This document shows positions 31,827 through 40,479 of a DNA stretch of 64,000 bases, piece after piece. Under the pieces are notes generated by a model. The model had not been told where the DNA came from and searched no databases. It saw only the letters and a program-made list of their open reading frames with translations. The translations under genes and the position numbers were made by a program. Source of the stretch: Microbacterium sp. BH-3-3-3 (GTDB taxonomy: Bacteria; Actinomycetota; Actinomycetes; Actinomycetales; Microbacteriaceae). Positions within the stretch are counted from its first letter, which is position 1, and each line of letters starts with the position of its first letter. The DNA is taken from the NCBI RefSeq assembly GCF_007679045.1, contig NZ_VEFS01000001.1, positions 677,520-741,519 on the forward strand, written 5' to 3'.

Positions 31827-34004
31827 ATGAGCTCCGCCGACACCCACTGCCCCTACTGCGCGCTGCAGTGCGCGATGACCGTCACCCACCAGGGTGAAAC
31901 CACGGTCACCGGCCGCGACTTCCCCACCAACCGGGGAGGACTCTGCGCGAAGGGCTGGACGTCGGCGGAGCTCCTCGCGTCTCCCCAGAGACTCCGGATG
32001 CCGTTGCTCCGCCAACCCGACGGCACCCTCGCCGAGACCACCTGGGATGAGGCACTGGATGCCGTGGCCTTGGCCTTCCGCGAGACGAAGGCCACCCACG
32101 ACCCCGACGCGAATGCGATCTTCGGCGGCGGCGGACTCACCAACGAGAAGGCCTATCAGCTCGGCAAGTTCGCCCGCGTCGCCCTCGGCACGTCGCGCAT
32201 CGACTACAACGGCCGGTTCTGCATGTCGTCCGCGGCAGCGGCATCCAATCGCGCCTTCGGCATGGACCGCGGCCTGCCGTTCCCGGTCACCGACCTCGAC
32301 GACGCCGCGACGATCCTGCTGCTCGGCTCGAACGTCGCCGCGACCATGCCGCCCTTCCTCGCCCACCTCGCCGGGGCACGAGCCGCGGGCGGGCTCATCG
32401 TCGTCGACCCGCGCCGCTCGGCCACCGCGCGCCTCACCGAAGACGGCGCCGGCACGCACCTGCAGGCGGCTCCCGGAACCGACCTTCCGCTCCTGCTCGG
32501 CCTCACGCACATCGTCATCGCCGAGGGCCTCCTCGACCGCGCGTATATAGAGGAGCGCACGACGGGGTTCGACGCGGTGCGGCGGTCGGTCGCCGCATGG
32601 TGGCCCGAGCGGACGTCCTCGACGACCGGCGTCCCCGTGGTGCAGCTCCGCGAAACCGCCCGACGCCTCGCTGCGGGCGGCGCGTTCATCCTCACCGGAC
32701 GCGGCGTCGAACAGCACGTCGACGGCACCGCCACCGCGACCGCCGCGATCAACCTCGCCCTCGTACTCGGTCTCGTCGGGGGCGAGGGCTCGGGCTACGG
32801 CACGCTGACGGGCCAGGGCAACGGCCAGGGCGGACGCGAGCACGGCCAGAAGGCCGACCAGCTCCCCGGATACCGCTCCATCCGCGATCCCGACGCCCGC
32901 CGGCACGTCGCCGAGGTCTGGGGCGTCGATCCCGATGAGATCCCGGATGCCGGCATCCCGGCCACCGCCCTGCTCGGCGAACTCGGCGGGCCGGTCAAGA
33001 CGCTGCTGGTCGCGGGCTCGAACGTCGTCGTCTCGGCACCCGACGTCGACGCCGTGCGCGCGCGGCTGAACGCCCTCGACACCCTGATCGTCTGCGACTT
33101 CTTCCTCTCCGAGACCGCGGAGCTCGCCGACATCGTGCTGCCGGTGCTGCAGTGGGCTGAAGAGGAGGGCACGATGACCTCACTCGAGGGCCGCGTGATC
33201 CGCCGTCGCCGCGCGCTACCCGGACCCGAGGGAGCCCGCAGCGAGCTGTGGATCATGGCCGAGATCGCGCGGCGTCTGGGCGCGGCATCCACGTGGTCGA
33301 TCGATCCGTCCGAGGTCTTCGACGAGCTCGCCCGCGCGTCGGAGGGCGGCATCGCCGACTACTCCGGCCTCTCGCACGCGCTGCTCGACACCGGCATCGA
33401 GGCCTACTGGCCGTACCGCTCCGGGAGCACGCCGCGTCCCTTCACCCATCGCTTCGCCCACGCCGACGGCCGCGCCCGGCTCGTCCCCGTCGAGGCCACT
33501 CCCCCGACCCCGACCGACCGCGGCGCCGACCTCACCCTCACCACCGGCCGATACCTGCAGCAGTACCAGTCGGGAACCCAGACCCGCCGCGTGGCCGAGC
33601 TCCACAGCGCCCGCCCCGAGGCGCGGCTCGAGATTCATCCGGCGACGGCGTCTCGGCTCGGCATCCGCGACGGAGCCCTCGTCGCCGTCTCGAACACGCG
33701 CGGCACCGTGCGTGCGCGGGCGAGCGTGACCACGGATATCCGCCACGACACCGTGTTCCTGCCGTTCCACTACGCGGGCGACGAGTGCGCCAACCGCCTG
33801 ACCGAGGCCATCGTCGACCCGACCTCGGCCATGCCAGAGTTCAAGCGCACGCGGGTTCGGGTCGAGGCGATTCCGGATGCCACGACCCCGGCGGTCCATC
33901 ACGTTGCGGCCTCGCCCGTCGTCGTGGCGGAGCACCCGGGGGTCGCGCCCGCGCTCGTCGGCGTCGCAGGGACCCGAAGCACCCAGGAGGAGACCCATGT
34001 CTGA
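31827..34004 (+). CDS. nasC: Assimilatory nitrate reductase, molybdopterin catalytic subunit
   Basis: A 725-residue Mo-bis-MGD oxidoreductase. The N-terminal [4Fe-4S] ligands are Cys8, Cys11, Cys15 (HCPYCALQC) and Cys40 (GGLCAKG). The cofactor domains follow, with YNGRFCMSSAAAASNRAFG (family Cys ligand region), NGQGGREHG and the C-terminal molydopterin dinucleotide-binding fold (LTTGRYLQQYQSGTQTRR). It reduces nitrate to nitrite in the cytosol. It lacks the C-terminal [2Fe-2S] domain of some NasA proteins; that domain is found on the next gene product instead. The coding regions overlap by 8 bp. Confidence 0.92.
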   Translation: MSSADTHCPYCALQCAMTVTHQGETTVTGRDFPTNRGGLCAKGWTSAELLASPQRLRMPLLRQPDGTLAETTWDEALDAVALAFRETKATHDPDANAIFGGGGLTNEKAYQLGKFARVALGTSRIDYNGRFCMSSAAAASNRAFGMDRGLPFPVTDLDDAATILLLGSNVAATMPPFLAHLAGARAAGGLIVVDPRRSATARLTEDGAGTHLQAAPGTDLPLLLGLTHIVIAEGLLDRAYIEERTTGFDAVRRSVAAWWPERTSSTTGVPVVQLRETARRLAAGGAFILTGRGVEQHVDGTATATAAINLALVLGLVGGEGSGYGTLTGQGNGQGGREHGQKADQLPGYRSIRDPDARRHVAEVWGVDPDEIPDAGIPATALLGELGGPVKTLLVAGSNVVVSAPDVDAVRARLNALDTLIVCDFFLSETAELADIVLPVLQWAEEEGTMTSLEGRVIRRRRALPGPEGARSELWIMAEIARRLGAASTWSIDPSEVFDELARASEGGIADYSGLSHALLDTGIEAYWPYRSGSTPRPFTHRFAHADGRARLVPVEATPPTPTDRGADLTLTTGRYLQQYQSGTQTRRVAELHSARPEARLEIHPATASRLGIRDGALVAVSNTRGTVRARASVTTDIRHDTVFLPFHYAGDECANRLTEAIVDPTSAMPEFKRTRVRVEAIPDATTPAVHHVAASPVVVAEHPGVAPALVGVAGTRSTQEETHV

Positions 34005-35562
34005 GCGTGTGGTGCTGGTGGGCTACGGCCCCGTCGGGGCGCGGCTGGTCGAGGGGCTCCTGCCCGCGGTGCGCGAGGGGCGGATCGACCTCACCGTCGT
34101 CGGCGCCGAACCGCACGACGTCTACAACCGCGTGCTGCTCGCCGAATACGCCGTCGGCCGCACCGATCGCGACGGTCTCGACATGAGCGACCGCCGCGTC
34201 GCCGAAGACGCGGGTGTGCGGTTCGCGCTCGGGACGACGGTGGTCGACGTCGACCGGAACCTGCGCGTGGTGCGCCTGCACGACGGCATCCGGATTCCCT
34301 ACGACCGACTCGTGCTCGCCACCGGCGCGCGGGCGAACGTCCCGACGCTCGCCGGACTCGAGCGGGCACAGCGGCACCGCTCCGCGCGCCCAGCCGACCC
34401 CTCCGCCCTGGATCAAGGAACCGCCCCGCTCCCCCGCGGTGTCGTGGCCCTGCGCGACCTCGCCGACGCCGAGCACGTGCGCGCGGCGGTCTCGGCGGGT
34501 CAGCGCATCGTCGTGCTCGGCGCGGGAGTGCTCGGCATGGAGCTCGCCCTCGCCGCCGCCGAAGCGGGCGCCGAGGTGGTCGTGACGTATCACTCGGCCG
34601 CCCCCATGAATCGGACGCTCGATGAGAACGGCGGACGCGTGCTCGCCGCCGCGGCGAGCGCCGTGGGCGTCGAGATGATGCACCACGCGCGCGCCGAGAG
34701 CATCGTGCAGCGCTACGACGACCACGGTCAGGCCTGGTTCGACGGACTCGTCTGCGCCGACGGCAAGGTGCTCGCGGGCGACCTGCTGGTGCTGTCGTGC
34801 GGCGTCGGAGCGCGGACGGAGCTCGCATCGCTGTCCGGACTCGCCACCTCGGCCGGCGTGCTCGTCGACGCCTCGTCGCGCTCGTGGACCGACCCGAACG
34901 TCTTCGCGATCGGCGACTGCGCGCACGTCGCCGACCCCGCCGATAACGAGCCCGACGGTCGCGTGCCGGGAGGCCCGAGCGGACTCGTCGGCCCCGGCTG
35001 GCGGCAGGCCGACCGGCTCGCGGCCCTGCTGTCGTCGGGGGTCGAGGGACCCGCCGCCGTCGAACGCCCCGGCGTCGTGATGCTCAAGGCCGAGGGCATC
35101 GACGTGGTCGCCGGCGGCGCGGTCGACGCCGATCCGTTCTCGCACGCTCCCGGATGCCACGGCCCCCAGGTCACGCTCTGGACCGACCCCGCGCGCGGCG
35201 CGTACGTGAAGCTCGTGACCGTCGAGGGCGTGCTGACCGGCTTCGTCGCGGTCGGGATGCCCCGAACGGGTGCCGAGCTCACGCTGCTCTTCGAGCGCGG
35301 GTCGGAGCTGCCCGCCGACCGCTCGTCGCTGCTGCGCCTCGACGCCGCGGATGCCGGAATGCCCGCCGTCGGCGACCCCTTCGCCGCGGATGCGACCGTG
35401 TGCTGGTGCAACGGGGTGAGCGCGGGGGCGATTCGCGAGGCCGTCACCGCGGGCGAGCCGACGGTCGCGTGCGTGAAGTCCGCGACCCGCGCCGGCACCG
35501 GCTGCGGCGGCTGCGTCGGGCGGATCACCGAGCTGCTGGCCCGCGAGGCCGTTCCGGCGTGA
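33997..35562 (+). CDS. FAD-dependent electron-transfer subunit with BFD-like domain (NasB/NirB-like)
   Basis: A 521-residue pyridine-nucleotide-disulphide-type FAD oxidoreductase. FAD and NAD motifs are present (VLVGYGPVGARLVEG, VVLGAGVLGMELALAAAEAG, FAIGDCAHV). The C-terminal BFD-like [2Fe-2S] domain has CWC near 468-470 and CGGC near 503-506. It matches the first half of NirB/NasB without the sirohaem domain. It probably passes electrons from NAD(P)H to the nitrate reductase. ATG 33997 follows AGGAGGA. No nitrite reductase follows in the window. Confidence 0.88.
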   Translation: MSERVVLVGYGPVGARLVEGLLPAVREGRIDLTVVGAEPHDVYNRVLLAEYAVGRTDRDGLDMSDRRVAEDAGVRFALGTTVVDVDRNLRVVRLHDGIRIPYDRLVLATGARANVPTLAGLERAQRHRSARPADPSALDQGTAPLPRGVVALRDLADAEHVRAAVSAGQRIVVLGAGVLGMELALAAAEAGAEVVVTYHSAAPMNRTLDENGGRVLAAAASAVGVEMMHHARAESIVQRYDDHGQAWFDGLVCADGKVLAGDLLVLSCGVGARTELASLSGLATSAGVLVDASSRSWTDPNVFAIGDCAHVADPADNEPDGRVPGGPSGLVGPGWRQADRLAALLSSGVEGPAAVERPGVVMLKAEGIDVVAGGAVDADPFSHAPGCHGPQVTLWTDPARGAYVKLVTVEGVLTGFVAVGMPRTGAELTLLFERGSELPADRSSLLRLDAADAGMPAVGDPFAADATVCWCNGVSAGAIREAVTAGEPTVACVKSATRAGTGCGGCVGRITELLAREAVPA

Positions 35563-35588
35563 GGACGCGCGTCGCCGGCGGCATCGGC

Positions 35589-35679
35589 GCGTGCATAACT
35601 CCGGAAAAACGGGCGCAGACCCGGCCTGAATCGCGTCCTCGACCCGCTCGGCATCCGGGATTTCCGGAGTTCGGCACGC
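35589..35679. repeat. Nested inverted repeat, family A copy 1
   Basis: Outer arms GCGTGC/GCACGC frame the 11-bp arms AACTCCGGAAA (35597-35607) and TTTCCGGAGTT (35661-35671). The internal sequence is nearly the same as family A copy 2. It lies 27 bp after the nitrate operon. The rest of the 380-bp gap, up to the gene at 35943, shows no gene; it ends with the ribosome site of that gene. Confidence 0.85.
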
Positions 35680-35942
35680 CGTAGTCAGTGCCCGGGGCGA
35701 CGCACCGTTGGCGCGAAGCGAGAACGTCTTTCGCATTCCGGCTCAAGCCATGCCGGGCGGCGCGCTGCGTCGCCATAATCGCGGGAGGCGCGCGCGGGGG
35801 GCGCGTCGGCGGGAGCTGCGGGGGCAGCAGTCGCTCTTCTTCCCGCCTTCGACGCGTGCGCTCGATTCAGCACCCTTCGACGGGTGGCAGGGCCGAGCGC
35901 GAAGGCGCTCGCCTTCACCACCGAGAGATCCGAAGGAACCAC

Positions 35943-36878
35943 ATGACCGACAACACTCCGGCTTACCCCGCCGGCTGGTACGCCGACGTGAACGCGCCGG
36001 GCACCGAGCGCTACTACGACGGCCAGGCGTGGACGAATCAGTCCCGCCCGGCGCCGACGACCGTTCCCGTCGCAGCCGACGGAACGCCCGCCAAAGCACC
36101 CTGGTACAAGCGGAAAGCCATCATCATCCCCGTCGGCATCGTGGCCGGGATCATCGTGATCGGCGGGATCGGCGGCGCGATCTCGGGTGGCAAGGGAGCC
36201 ACCACCGCGGCCGCCGACAAGGCGCCCGCTGCCGCCGCCGCACCCGTCGCCGAAGAGGCTGCTGAAGAAGAAGTCGCCGTGCCCGAGACCACGGGTCTCA
36301 CCGCGAAAGAAGCAGCAGCGCTGCTCGAGAACGCGGGCCTCGAGGTCGATTTCTCCGCCACGAAGGGCGTCGTTCTCGATCGCGACAACTGGACGGTCCT
36401 GAGCAGCACGCCCGCCTCGGGATCGACGGTCAAAGCAGGCGACACGATCGTCGTCAACGTCGAGAAGACGGTCACCGAGGCCGCTCCGGCCCCTGCGGAG
36501 TCCGCACCCGCGGCACCCGCGCCTGCACCCGCGCCCGCCCAGCCCGAGAAGCCCGCGATGTCGACCGCGCAGTCCAGCGCCCTGCGGTCCGCCGAGTCCT
36601 ACCTGTCCTTCAAGGGCTTCTCTCGTGCCGGCCTGACGGAGCAGCTCACCAGCGAGTACGGCGAGGGTTTCGCTGCCGAGGACGCCGAGTTCGCAATCGC
36701 CTATCTGGAGTCGACCGGAGCGGTCGACTGGAACCAGGAGGCCGCGGAAGCCGCTCAGTCGTACCTCGACTTCAAGGGCTTCTCGCACGACGGGCTCTTC
36801 GATCAGCTGACGAGCGAGTACGGCGAGCAGTTCACCGCCGATCAGGCCAACTTCGGTCTCGCCGCCGTCGGTCTGTGA
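35943..36878 (+). CDS. DUF2510/PASTA-like/Ltp-repeat membrane protein
   Basis: 311 residues. An N-terminal DUF2510 motif (PAGWYADVNAPGTERYYDGQ, about 9-28) is followed by a single membrane helix at about 58-80 and an Ala/Pro/Glu-rich linker. A PASTA-like unit (about 115-175, TAKEAAALLENAGLEVDFS, STPASGSTVKAGDTIVV) comes next. Two Ltp repeats close the protein (about 211-257 and 263-308: SYLSFKGFSRAGLTEQLTSE and SYLDFKGFSHDGLFDQLTSE). Ltp domains are known from phage superinfection-exclusion lipoproteins but also occur in host surface proteins. GAAGGA precedes the ATG. It is exposed outside the membrane; its function is unknown. Confidence 0.85.
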   Translation: MTDNTPAYPAGWYADVNAPGTERYYDGQAWTNQSRPAPTTVPVAADGTPAKAPWYKRKAIIIPVGIVAGIIVIGGIGGAISGGKGATTAAADKAPAAAAAPVAEEAAEEEVAVPETTGLTAKEAAALLENAGLEVDFSATKGVVLDRDNWTVLSSTPASGSTVKAGDTIVVNVEKTVTEAAPAPAESAPAAPAPAPAPAQPEKPAMSTAQSSALRSAESYLSFKGFSRAGLTEQLTSEYGEGFAAEDAEFAIAYLESTGAVDWNQEAAEAAQSYLDFKGFSHDGLFDQLTSEYGEQFTADQANFGLAAVGL

Positions 36879-36944
36879 GTCGTGAGGGGTGGGCGCTGCG
36901 GCGTCCTCCCCGTCCCGACCTCCCTCCAGGCTGTCGCTGTGCAC

Positions 36945-37018
36945 AACTCCGGAAAGACGGGCGGAGACCCGGCCTGGACCGCCTCTTCGACACCTTGGCA
37001 TCCGGTATTTCCGGAGTA
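36945..37018. repeat. Nested inverted repeat, family A copy 2
   Basis: The arms AACTCCGGAAA (36945-36955) and TTTCCGGAGTA (37008-37018) are separated by a core very similar to copy 1 (shared CGGG, GAGACCCGGCCTG and GGCATCCGG pieces). It lies between the Ltp and LysE genes. Confidence 0.85.
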
Positions 37019-37074
37019 CGGAACGCCCCACCTTGCGATACCGCCCCGAAACGCGACGGCAGTACAGTTCACGC

Positions 37075-37707
37075 GTGCCTCCGATCGAGAACCTCGTGGC
37101 CTTCGTCGCCGCGTCGGTCGTCATCATCGTCATCCCCGGCCCGAGCGTGCTCTTCGTGATCGGACGCTCGATCGCGCTCGGCCGTCGCGCGGGCGTGCTG
37201 AGCGTCGTCGGCAATGCCCTCGGAACTGTTCCCGCGGTGCTCGCCGTGGCGTTCGGGGTCGGGGCGATCGTCGCCTCATCGATCGTCGCGTTCACCGTGT
37301 TGAAGATCGTCGGCGCGGTCTACCTGGTGTGGCTCGGGATCCAGGCCATTCGCCACCGCCATGCCCACGTCACGGGCGCGACCGGCGGCCCCACCTCATC
37401 GTGGACACTGCTGCGCCAGGGCTTCATCGTCGGCCTGACGAACCCCAAGACCATCGCCTTCTTCGTCGCCGTGCTGCCGCAGTTCGTCGATCCCCACGCG
37501 GGTGCCGTCTGGCTGCAGTTGTTGCTGCTCGGACTGACCTTCCAGGTGCTCGCGCTCGCGTGCGAAAGCACCTGGGCCCTCGCCGCGGGCACGGCACGCA
37601 ACTGGTTCGCCCGTTCGCCGAAGCGCATCTCGACCCTCTCGGGCACCGGCGGCGTCATGATGATCGGCCTCGGCGGCGCGCTCGCGCTCACCGGTGCGAA
37701 GAGCTGA
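37075..37707 (+). CDS. LysE-family amino-acid exporter
   Basis: A 210-residue, six-helix translocator. The N-terminal motif IVIPGPSVLFVIGRSIALGRRAGVLSVVGNALG is the LysE/RhtB signature, and GFIVGLTNPKTIAFFVAVLPQFV the conserved second one. GTG 37075 lies 6 nt after TACAGT (leaderless pattern). Longer upstream frames run through repeat family A and are not credible. The exported amino acid or analogue is unknown. Confidence 0.92.
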   Translation: MPPIENLVAFVAASVVIIVIPGPSVLFVIGRSIALGRRAGVLSVVGNALGTVPAVLAVAFGVGAIVASSIVAFTVLKIVGAVYLVWLGIQAIRHRHAHVTGATGGPTSSWTLLRQGFIVGLTNPKTIAFFVAVLPQFVDPHAGAVWLQLLLLGLTFQVLALACESTWALAAGTARNWFARSPKRISTLSGTGGVMMIGLGGALALTGAKS

Positions 37708-37789
37708 CGCGGGTCGTCTCACCGGGCGCTGGTCGCGTGACCGGGGTCGTCTCGCCGAACGCGGGGCGTCGCATCGGGCGCGATTCTCG

Positions 37790-37856
37790 CGAGACTGCAA
37801 CTCGCTGACAACTCCGCGTCACCCTGCAACGCAGTTGTCAGCGAGATGCAGTCTCG
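37790..37856. repeat. Long inverted repeat, family B copy 1
   Basis: 24-bp arms (37790-37813 and 37833-37856) match at 23 of 24 positions around a 19-nt loop; they begin CGAGACTGCAACTCGC. It lies between the convergent LysE and DAO genes, where it could also act as a bidirectional terminator. Confidence 0.88.
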
Positions 37857-37886
37857 GCGCCGAGGGCGGCCCACTCCGTCGCAGCG

Positions 37887-39368
37887 TCAGCGCCCCCGCA
37901 CACCCAGATCGGTGGATGCCGCACCCTCAATCCGCGTGCCGTCGGGGGCGTAGCGCGAGCCGTCGACGGGGCTGTCCCACGAGCGTTCCGCGTCGTTCCA
38001 GGTCAGCGGGGCGGGGGCGACGATCGCGCGCGTCTGCCCGTCGACCGTCGAGACCGCGGCCGTTCGCAGGCCCTGGCGCGACACGACTCCCGCGCCCTCG
38101 GCCGGTCGCTTGACCGGCGCGGGGGTGGCGTCGGCGAATGCTTCCGCCACGACCGACGCACGTCTCCCGGCTTCGCCGATCCCCCGGCCGAGGTCGGCGG
38201 GAACGGTCATGCGCGTGCCCATCGTGCGCATCCAGCGCGGGCGGTCGCGCCACGACACCTCGCGGATCTCGTCGCTCAACCGCATCGCCGCCGCCGGGGC
38301 GTTCGTCAGGCCCCACCCCGCGTATCCGGTGGCGAAGCGCAGGCGACCGAGGCCCCGCGGCATCCCGCCGACGAAGGGAACGAGGTTGTGCGACTGGTAG
38401 TCCTGCCCCGACCAGCGCGCGAGCTCCGCCCCGACCGGCAGCGTCCGCCGCGCCCACGCGGCGAGGGCTTCGGCGAGCGCGACTTCCGACGAGGCGGACC
38501 CCACCGGATGCCGTGCCCCGGTCACGATGAGAGCGGCACGTCCGAACGACGAAGGCGCGGCGACGACACTGCGTCCCTCGGCGCCGACCTCGCTCCACAT
38601 GCCGCCCGGGGTCTCGGCATCCGCATCCATCTCGAACGCGATCGCCCATGACCGCAGGGCTCGCGTCTTGAGGTCGTAGAGCCCGCGCCGCGTGATGGGC
38701 GTGCCGGTCGCCAGCACCACGGTGTCGCCGAAGAGGGTGCCGTGGTCGGTGTCGACGCGGCCCTCGGGCAGCACGCTGACATCGCTCACGCGCACGCCCG
38801 TGTGCAGGGTCGCTCCGGCGTCGACGGCAGCGCGGGCGAGGGTGTGCGCGAGCCGCACCGGGTCGAGCGCGAGCTGATCGTCGAGCGCGATGGCCCGCAC
38901 CGGAGTGCGTCCGCCGAAATCGCTCGGGGCGTCCTCTCGGATCGCGAGGCCCGCCTCCCGCGCGGCGTCGCGCACCGCGTCGAGGGCGACGTCTGTCGCG
39001 AGGCCTCGACCGAAGGTGAACGAGGCGCGCCGGTCGGCATCCGCCCCCGCCTTCTCAGCGAGCCACTGCTGCCCCGCCTGGTTCGCCTCGACGTAGGCCC
39101 GCACGAGGGTGGCGGGGTGATGCGCGCGCAGAGTTGCGAGCGTCGACCCCTGCAGCACGGATGCCATGCCCACCGACGCCCCGGTCGAACCCCGACCCAC
39201 GTCGCCCGCGTCGACCACCGCAACGTCGACTCCCGCCTCGGCGAGCATGACGGCGGTCGACAGGCCCGTGATCCCGGCCCCGACGATGACGACATCGTGC
39301 CGCCCACCGTCCTTCAGAGGTGCCGTCTCGACGGACGCGGAATCGGTGTGCCACAGGGAGGACGTCAT
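37887..39368 (-). CDS. DAO-family FAD oxidoreductase with degenerate Rieske-like tail
   Basis: 493 residues. The N-terminal FAD motif is DVVIVGAGITGLSTAVMLAEAG, with the D-amino-acid-oxidase fold and GYAGWGLTNAPAAA near the end of the FAD domain. The last 80 residues align by eye with the Rieske domain of the DAO-Rieske fusion family (TWNDAERSWDSPVDGSRYAP), but the two Cys and two His that hold the [2Fe-2S] cluster are replaced. The electron-transfer tail is thus probably dead. ATG 39368 is chosen over a long upstream frame that runs into an inverted repeat. A TetR gene is divergent. Confidence 0.85.
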   Translation of the reverse strand: MTSSLWHTDSASVETAPLKDGGRHDVVIVGAGITGLSTAVMLAEAGVDVAVVDAGDVGRGSTGASVGMASVLQGSTLATLRAHHPATLVRAYVEANQAGQQWLAEKAGADADRRASFTFGRGLATDVALDAVRDAAREAGLAIREDAPSDFGGRTPVRAIALDDQLALDPVRLAHTLARAAVDAGATLHTGVRVSDVSVLPEGRVDTDHGTLFGDTVVLATGTPITRRGLYDLKTRALRSWAIAFEMDADAETPGGMWSEVGAEGRSVVAAPSSFGRAALIVTGARHPVGSASSEVALAEALAAWARRTLPVGAELARWSGQDYQSHNLVPFVGGMPRGLGRLRFATGYAGWGLTNAPAAAMRLSDEIREVSWRDRPRWMRTMGTRMTVPADLGRGIGEAGRRASVVAEAFADATPAPVKRPAEGAGVVSRQGLRTAAVSTVDGQTRAIVAPAPLTWNDAERSWDSPVDGSRYAPDGTRIEGAASTDLGVRGR

Positions 39369-39460
39369 CGTTCCATCCCACTCCGGATGCCGGCGCCACA
39401 GCATCCGCTTGCCTCGACGGCCGCGATCGTCTACCCGTCCTCCCCACCCGGCGGATTCCC

Positions 39461-39523
39461 GCGTGAGGGGTCGATCGGTGTCGCCTCGGAGCGTTCTCGG
39501 CGACACATCTCGACCCCTCACGC
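39461..39523. repeat. Long inverted repeat, family E (single copy)
   Basis: 25-bp arms (39461-39485 and 39499-39523) match at 22 of 25 positions around a 13-nt loop. The outer part is GCGTGAGGGGTCGA. It lies in the divergent region between the DAO and TetR genes; it is too long and GC-rich for a typical TetR operator, but a regulatory role is possible. Confidence 0.8.
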
Positions 39524-39568
39524 ACCGCGGCGCGGGCCGCGCACCCACCCCGCGGATAGGCTCGACGC

Positions 39569-40237
39569 GTGACCGACAACGCCGCCCCCACGAGTCGAAC
39601 GGCCGTGGTGGCCGCGGCCATCGACCTCTTCGTCGAGCACGGGTACGACCAGACCTCGGTCGAGCAGATCGCGCAGGCCGCGGGAGTGTCGCGTTCCACG
39701 TTCTTCCGGCAGTTCGGCGGCAAAGAAGACGTTGTATTCGCCGACCACGAGGTGCTCATCGCCGAGACCCGCGCCTACCTCGCCCAGCCGCACGATGACC
39801 CCTGGGCCGCGGTGTGCGAGGCCTCGGTGCGGGTGTTCCGTCACTTCGCGGCCGACCCCGAGGTCGCGCGGCGGAGATACGCGATCGTGCGGCAGGTTCC
39901 GGGGCTGCGCGACCGCGAGATCATCACGGTCTTCCGCTACGAGCGCCTGTTCGACGAGTACCTGCGCGAGGCGCTCCCCGGCCTCGACCCGCTCGACGCC
40001 GTCGGGTTCTCGGCCCTCGTGACCGCCGTGCACAACCACGTGCTGCGCCGTCTCATGCGCGGCGCCCGGGTGCCGGCATCCGTTCTGCGTCGCGCTCTCG
40101 ACGACGTGCTGCGCCGCTACGGCGTGCACCCCGACGGCGACGATTCCGCCAGCGACGACCTCATCGTCGCCGCGTTCCCCCGCCGCATGCCCTCCGCAGA
40201 GGTCACGCGGCGCCTGCGCGCGACGCTCGGCGACTGA
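39569..40237 (+). CDS. TetR-family transcriptional regulator
   Basis: 222 residues. The N-terminal TetR helix-turn-helix is at about 10-55 (AAAIDLFVEHGYDQTSVEQI, AAGVSRSTFFRQFGGKEDV). The rest is a variable ligand-binding domain. GTG 39569 lies 6 nt after TAGGCT (39557-39562), a leaderless arrangement. It is divergent from the DAO oxidoreductase and upstream of the acyl-CoA dehydrogenase on the same strand; either may be its target. Confidence 0.9.
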   Translation: MTDNAAPTSRTAVVAAAIDLFVEHGYDQTSVEQIAQAAGVSRSTFFRQFGGKEDVVFADHEVLIAETRAYLAQPHDDPWAAVCEASVRVFRHFAADPEVARRRYAIVRQVPGLRDREIITVFRYERLFDEYLREALPGLDPLDAVGFSALVTAVHNHVLRRLMRGARVPASVLRRALDDVLRRYGVHPDGDDSASDDLIVAAFPRRMPSAEVTRRLRATLGD

Positions 40238-40298
40238 GGCGCGGAGCCGGCGCTCGGCACTCGGCCCTCGGCGCTCGGCGCTCGGCCCTTTGGGGTCG

Positions 40299-40365
40299 CG
40301 AGACTGCATCTCGCTGACAACTGCGCTGCAGCCTGACGCCGAGTTGTCAGCCGGATGCAGTCTCG
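40299..40365. repeat. Long inverted repeat, family B copy 2
   Basis: 24-bp arms (40299-40322 and 40342-40365) match at 22 of 24 positions around a 19-nt loop, the same layout and nearly the same arms as 37790-37856. It is preceded by a short run of CGGCGCTCGGC-like units (about 40249-40290). Confidence 0.88.
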
Positions 40366-40479
40366 CGCTCTCGAGGCACGCTCGGCGACCCGGCGACCCG
40401 GAATGCTCCACCCGAGCGTTCGCCCCGAGCGCCAGGGCATGCGCGGCACTGAGTACCAACATGCGCGATACTGGGACCC

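Noticed and set aside
30332..31843. A 503-codon minus-strand frame over the nitrate transporter gene
   Set aside because: Low-complexity Glu/Asp/Arg/Gly composition and exact antisense position to a well-conserved MFS gene.
35680..35942. A gene in the rest of the gap before the Ltp-repeat protein
   Set aside because: No frame has a start with ribosome site or a recognisable domain; the long frames here are extensions of the next gene.
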